Of a stretch of DNA of 64,000 nt, positions 60,278 to 64,000 are shown piece after piece. The DNA lies in contig NC_079877.1 of NCBI RefSeq assembly GCF_029227915.1, forward strand, positions 20,673,851 to 20,737,850. Direction: 5' to 3'. The notes under the pieces are model-generated. The model had not been told where the DNA came from and did not search any database. It saw only the letters and a list, made by a program, of their open reading frames with translations. The stretch comes from Hydractinia symbiolongicarpus (lineage: Eukaryota; Cnidaria; Hydrozoa; Anthoathecata; Hydractiniidae). Position 1 is the stretch's first letter, and every line of letters starts with the position of its first letter. A program made the position numbers and the translations under genes.

Positions 60278-61250
60278 TTCTTTGGCGCTATGGCCTGATA
60301 CCACCTTCAACTAGGTGCATAGCCTTTTAAAAGCCGTTATATGGTCTTTTGCGGCCTAATTAAGGCCTTACACGTGAATTACTTGATTCCACAAGTTGGC
60401 GCATGGTATCATTGGTCTAGTCCTTTCAGTCTCAATGGACTCCAACGTGCCAAGTCGTTTTACTTTGCGCCATAGCCTTATATCACCGTCAACTGCGTGC
60501 GAAGTTTTCTAAAAGCCGTAATATGGCCTCTTGCGGCCTAATTAAGGCGTTACACGTGAATTACGTAGTTCCAGGTGTCTGCGCAGCTTGCCATTGGTCT
60601 AGTCCTTGCAGTCTCAATGGACTACAACGTCCCAAAGTCTTTTCCGTGGGGCCATGACCTGATATCACCTTCAACTAGGCGCATAGTCTTCTGAAGCCTG
60701 TATTATGGCCTTTTGCGGCCTAGTTAAGGCCTTACACGTGAATCACATATTTCCACGAGCCTGCGCATGGTACCATTGGTCTGGTCCTTTTAGTTTCAAA
60801 GAACTACAACGTTCCAAGTCGGTTTCCTTGGCGTCCTGGCCTTATATCACCGTCAACTACGTGCATAGCCTTCTAAAAGCCGTAGTATGGCTTTTTGCGG
60901 CCTAATTAAGGAGTTACACGTGAATTACGTGGTTCTACGTGTCTGCGCAGCTTGCGATTGGTCTAGTCTTTGCTGTCTCAATGGACTACTACGTCCCAAG
61001 CCGTTTTTCTTGGCGTCATAGCCTTATATCAACGTTAACTACGTGCATTGCCTTTCAAAAAACGTAATATGGATTTTCGTGTTCTAATTAAGGCCTTACA
61101 AGTGAATTGCGTGGTTCCACGTGTGCGCGCAGCTTGCCATTGGTTTAGTGCTTGCAGTCTCAATGGACTACAACGTCCCAAGTGTTTTTCCTTGGCGCCA
61201 TGCCATTGTATCACCGTCAACTGCGTGCATAGCCTTCTACAAGCCGTAGT

Positions 61251-62116
61251 ATCGCCTTTGTAGCCTAATTAAGGCCTTACACGTAAATTACGTGGTTCCA
61301 CAAGCCTGCGCATGGTATCATTGGTCTAGTCCTTTCAGTGTCAATGGACTGCAACGAGCCAAGACGTTTCCTTGGCGCCATGGCCTTATATCACCGTCAA
61401 CTGGACCATGACCTGGTAGCACCTTCAACTGGTCGCATAGCCTTCTAAAGCCTGTAATATAGCATTTTGCCGCTGAATAAAGGCCTTAAACGAAAATCAC
61501 GTATTTCCACGAGCCTGCTCATGGTATCATTGTTCTAGTCCTTTTAGTCTCAAAGGACTATAACGTTGCAAGGCAGTTTCCTTGGCGTCATGGCCTTATA
61601 TCACCATCAACTACGTGCATAGCCTTCTAAAAGCCGTAGAATAGCCTTTTGCGGCTTAATTAAGGCCTTACACGTAAATTACGTAGTTCCACGTGTTTGG
61701 GCAGATTGCCATTGCTGTCTCCATGGACTACAACGTCCAAAGCCTTCTAAAGCCTATAATATAGCATTTTGCCGCTGAATAAAGGTCTTAAACGAAAATC
61801 ACGTTTTTCCACGAACCTGCTCATGGTATCATTGTTCTAGTCCTTTTGGTCTGAAAGGACTATAACGTTGCAAGGCAGTTAGTTTCCTTGGCGTCATGGC
61901 CTTATATCACCATCAACTACGTGCATAGCCTTCTAAAAGCCGTAGTATAGGCTTTTGCAGCTTAATTAATGCCTTACACGTAAATTACGTAGTTCCACGT
62001 GTTTAGGCAGATTGCCATTGCAGTCACAATGGACTACAACGTCCCAATTCGTTTTCCTTGGCGCCATGCCCCTGTATCACCGTCAACTACGAGCATAGCC
62101 TTCTGAAGGCCGTGAT
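61251..62116 (+). repeat. Irregular satellite segment with indel-bearing monomers
   Basis: Successive monomer lengths, measured at the 'aatatrg' boundary, are about 208, 182, 120, 186 and 170 bp, against 182-183 elsewhere. The 208-bp monomer is a chimera: 'ccgtcaactg' runs straight into 'gaccatgacctggtagcacc', the equivalent part of another subfamily. The 182+120 pair is repeated as 186+170 (offset 302 bp at 61459/61761), with shared variants 'aggcagttt', 'ttaaacgaaaatcacg' and 'tgttctagtcctttt'. Confidence 0.82.
61641..61760 (+). repeat. Shortened 120-bp monomer with two deletions
   Basis: It lacks 12 bp ('gtctagtccttg' in the intact form) after 'gccattg', and about 50 bp between 'caacgtccaa' and 'agccttctaaa'. 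The 12-bp loss lies between two TTG triplets, as expected for replication slippage. The same 12-bp loss is in the monomer at 61947-62116. Confidence 0.82.
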
Positions 62117-64000
62117 ATGGCCTTTTGCCGCCTAATAAAGACCTTACACGTAAATCACTTATTTCCACGAGACTGCGCATGGCACCATTGGTCTAGTCCT
62201 TGCAGTCACAATGGACTGCAACGTCCAAAGTCGTTTTCTTTGGCGTCATGGCCTTTTATCACAATCAACTGCGTGCATAGCCTTCTAAAAGCCGTAATAT
62301 GGCTTTTTGCCGCCTAATAAAGACCTTACACGTAAATCACATATTTCCACGAATCTGCGCATGGTACCATTGCTCCAGTCCTTTCAGTCTCAATGGACTC
62401 CAACGTGCCAAGTCGTTTTACTTGGCGCCATGGCCTTATATCACCGTCAACTGCGTGCATAGCCTTCTAAGAGCCGTAATATGGCTTTTTGCCGCCTAAT
62501 AAAGACTTTACACGTAAATCACATATTTCCACGATTCTGCGCATGGTACCATTGCTCCAGTCCTTTCAATATCAATGGACTACAACGTCAAATGTCATTT
62601 TTCTTGACGCCAGGCGCTTATATTGCCGTCAACTACGTGCATAGCCATCTAAAAGCCGTAATATGGCCTTTTGCCGCTGAATAAAGGCCTTACACGACAG
62701 TCACATGTTTCCACGAGACTTCGCATGCTACCATTGGTCTAGTCCTTTTGGTTTCAAAGGACTATAACGTTCCAAGTCGGTATCCTTGGCGTCCTGGCCT
62801 TATATCACCGTCAACTGCGTGCGAAGTTTTCTAAAAGCCGTAATATGGCCTCTTGCGGCCTAATTAAGGCGTTACACGTGAATTACGTGGTTCCACGTGT
62901 CTGCGCAGCTTGCCATTGGTCTAGTCCTTGCAGTCTCAATGGACTACAACGTCCCAAAGTCTTTTCCGTGGGGCCATGACCTGATATCACCGTCAACTAC
63001 GTGCATAGCCTTCTAAAAGCCGTAATATGGCTTTTTGCGGCCTAATGAAGGCGTTACACCAAAATCTTGTATTTCCACGAGACTGGGCATGGTACCATTG
63101 GTCTAGTCCTTGCAGACACAATGGACTACAACGTCCAAAGTCGTTTTCTTTGGCGCCATGGCCTTTTATCACAATCAACTACGTGCATAGCCTTCTACAA
63201 GCCGTTATATGGCCTTTTGCAGCCTAATTAAGGCCTTACACGTAAATTACGTGCTTCCACAAGCCTGTGCATGGTATCATTGTTCTTATTCTTTCAGTCT
63301 CAATAGACTGCAACGTGCCAAGTCGTTTTCCATGGCGCCATGCCCCTGTATCACCGTCAACTACAAGCATAGCCTTCTAAAAGACGTAATATTGTCTTTT
63401 ACGACATAATTAAGGCCCTACACTTAAATTAGGTGGTTCCACGTACCGACACAAGTTGCCATGGGTCTATTCTTTGCAGTCTCAATGGACTACAACGTAC
63501 CAAGTCGTTTTCCATGGCGCCATTGCCTTATATCAACGTCAACTACGAGCATAGCCTTCTAAAAGCCGTAATATGGCCTTTTTGCCGCTTAATAAAGGCC
63601 TTACACGTAAATCACATATTTCCACGAGCCTGTGCATGGTACCATTGCTCCAGTCCTTTTAATCTCAACGGACTACAACGTCCAAAGTCATTTTTCTTGA
63701 CGCCAGGCGCTTATATTGCCGTCAACTACGTGCATAGCCATCTAAAAGCCGTAATATGGCCTTTTGCCGCTGAATAAAGGCCTTACACGACAGTCACGTG
63801 TTTCCACGAGACTTCGCATGCTACCATTGGTCTAGTCTTTTTAGTCTCATAGGAGTACAACGTTCCAAGTTGGTTTCCTTGACGAAGTGGCCTTATATCA
63901 CAGTCAACTACATACATAGCCTTTTAATGCCTAAATATGGACTTTTGCGCCCTAATTAAAGCCTTATACGTGAATCATGTGGTTGCACGTGTCCGCGCAG

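Larger units (their letters stand above)
57044..60395 (+). repeat. 20-monomer higher-order unit, copy B (main part)
   Basis: This is the second higher-order unit, split by the transposon. Its first 290 bp or so lie at 53840-54131. Removing the 2912-bp element and its duplicated TA gives a unit of about 3641 bp, 20 monomers. A third partial copy begins near 60395 and stops near 60710. Confidence 0.84.
57044..64000 (+). repeat. 182-bp satellite array, right part (about 38 monomers)
   Basis: The same satellite resumes in the same orientation directly after the transposon and runs to the window end, where it is cut mid-monomer. From 57044 to about 60690 it repeats, monomer by monomer, the block at 50308-54130. 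From about 61250 to 62116 it is irregular. From 62117 it resembles monomers seen near 6.7-7.1 kb and 11.6-12.0 kb, and from 63027 those seen near 51.2-52.2 kb. Confidence 0.97.

Noticed and set aside
175-64000. The many 61-67-codon + frames as a family of small protein genes
   Set aside because: They are one satellite monomer read in its single open frame. Subfamily changes are freely amino-acid altering, single-base indels shift them without consequence, many monomers are interrupted, and no promoter, signal peptide or known domain is visible.
1-64000. CRISPR array
   Set aside because: The repeat unit is a contiguous 182-bp tandem with no short repeat and unique spacer alternation, and there are no cas genes.
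1-64000. CENP-B box in the monomer
   Set aside because: 'attcgttttccatggcg' has a superficial TTCG start, but the required downstream A and CGGG positions are missing.
1-64000. tRNA- or 5S-derived satellite (pol III B box)
   Set aside because: 'gtggttccacg' resembles only part of GGTTCGANNCC. No A box at the right distance and no cloverleaf could be drawn.

Overview
The window is almost entirely one eukaryotic satellite DNA. About 335 head-to-tail copies of a 182-bp monomer run on the + strand from base 1 to 54131 and again from 57044 to 64000, and the array continues past both ends. No inverted monomer was seen. No ordinary gene, RNA gene, operon or CRISPR array was found. Monomer length, homogenisation and higher-order structure are typical of centromeric or pericentromeric satellites of animals or plants. 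The one mobile element inside carries a spliced-looking fragment of a protein type that I associate with aquatic invertebrates and fish, so an aquatic metazoan is my best guess. The species cannot be named from this sequence.

Layout. From 1 to about 15.3 kb lies a mixture of monomer types reshuffled at multiples of 182 bp (5-, 10-, 15-, 17-, 26- and 27-monomer offsets). From about 15.3 to 31.6 kb the array is built from younger local amplifications: a 1758-bp-offset duplication, a 6-monomer tandem duplication, a 19-monomer higher-order repeat and a 5-monomer block. From about 31.6 to 48.5 kb a more diverged subfamily dominates and contains an apparently identical 3093-bp (17-monomer) tandem duplication at 40298-46483. 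From about 47.9 to 60.7 kb blocks already seen at 33-38 kb recur, including a 21- then 20-monomer higher-order repeat. A 4-monomer cassette of about 720 bp appears five times between 33 and 60.3 kb. From about 61.25 to 62.1 kb the monomers are irregular (deletions, a chimera, a dimer duplication), and the last 2 kb is regular again.

At 54132-57043 a 2912-bp DNA transposon interrupts the array. It has a TA target-site duplication, 14-bp perfect terminal inverted repeats, and long subterminal zones packed with GACGTC-centred palindromes. Its interior is AT-rich and holds one recognisable exon (55569-56135), the N-terminal part of a transposase-associated protein. The rest of that gene is missing, so the copy looks non-autonomous. 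The same satellite position is empty in the two neighbouring repeats (50308 and 60684), so insertion followed, or affected only one copy of, the higher-order duplication.

Most monomers carry an open frame of about 66 codons on the + strand. Because 182 is not a multiple of three, each frame closes and the next reopens with a 19-nt overlap. Substitutions between monomers change amino acids freely, so I treat these frames as a by-product of the repeat rather than genes.
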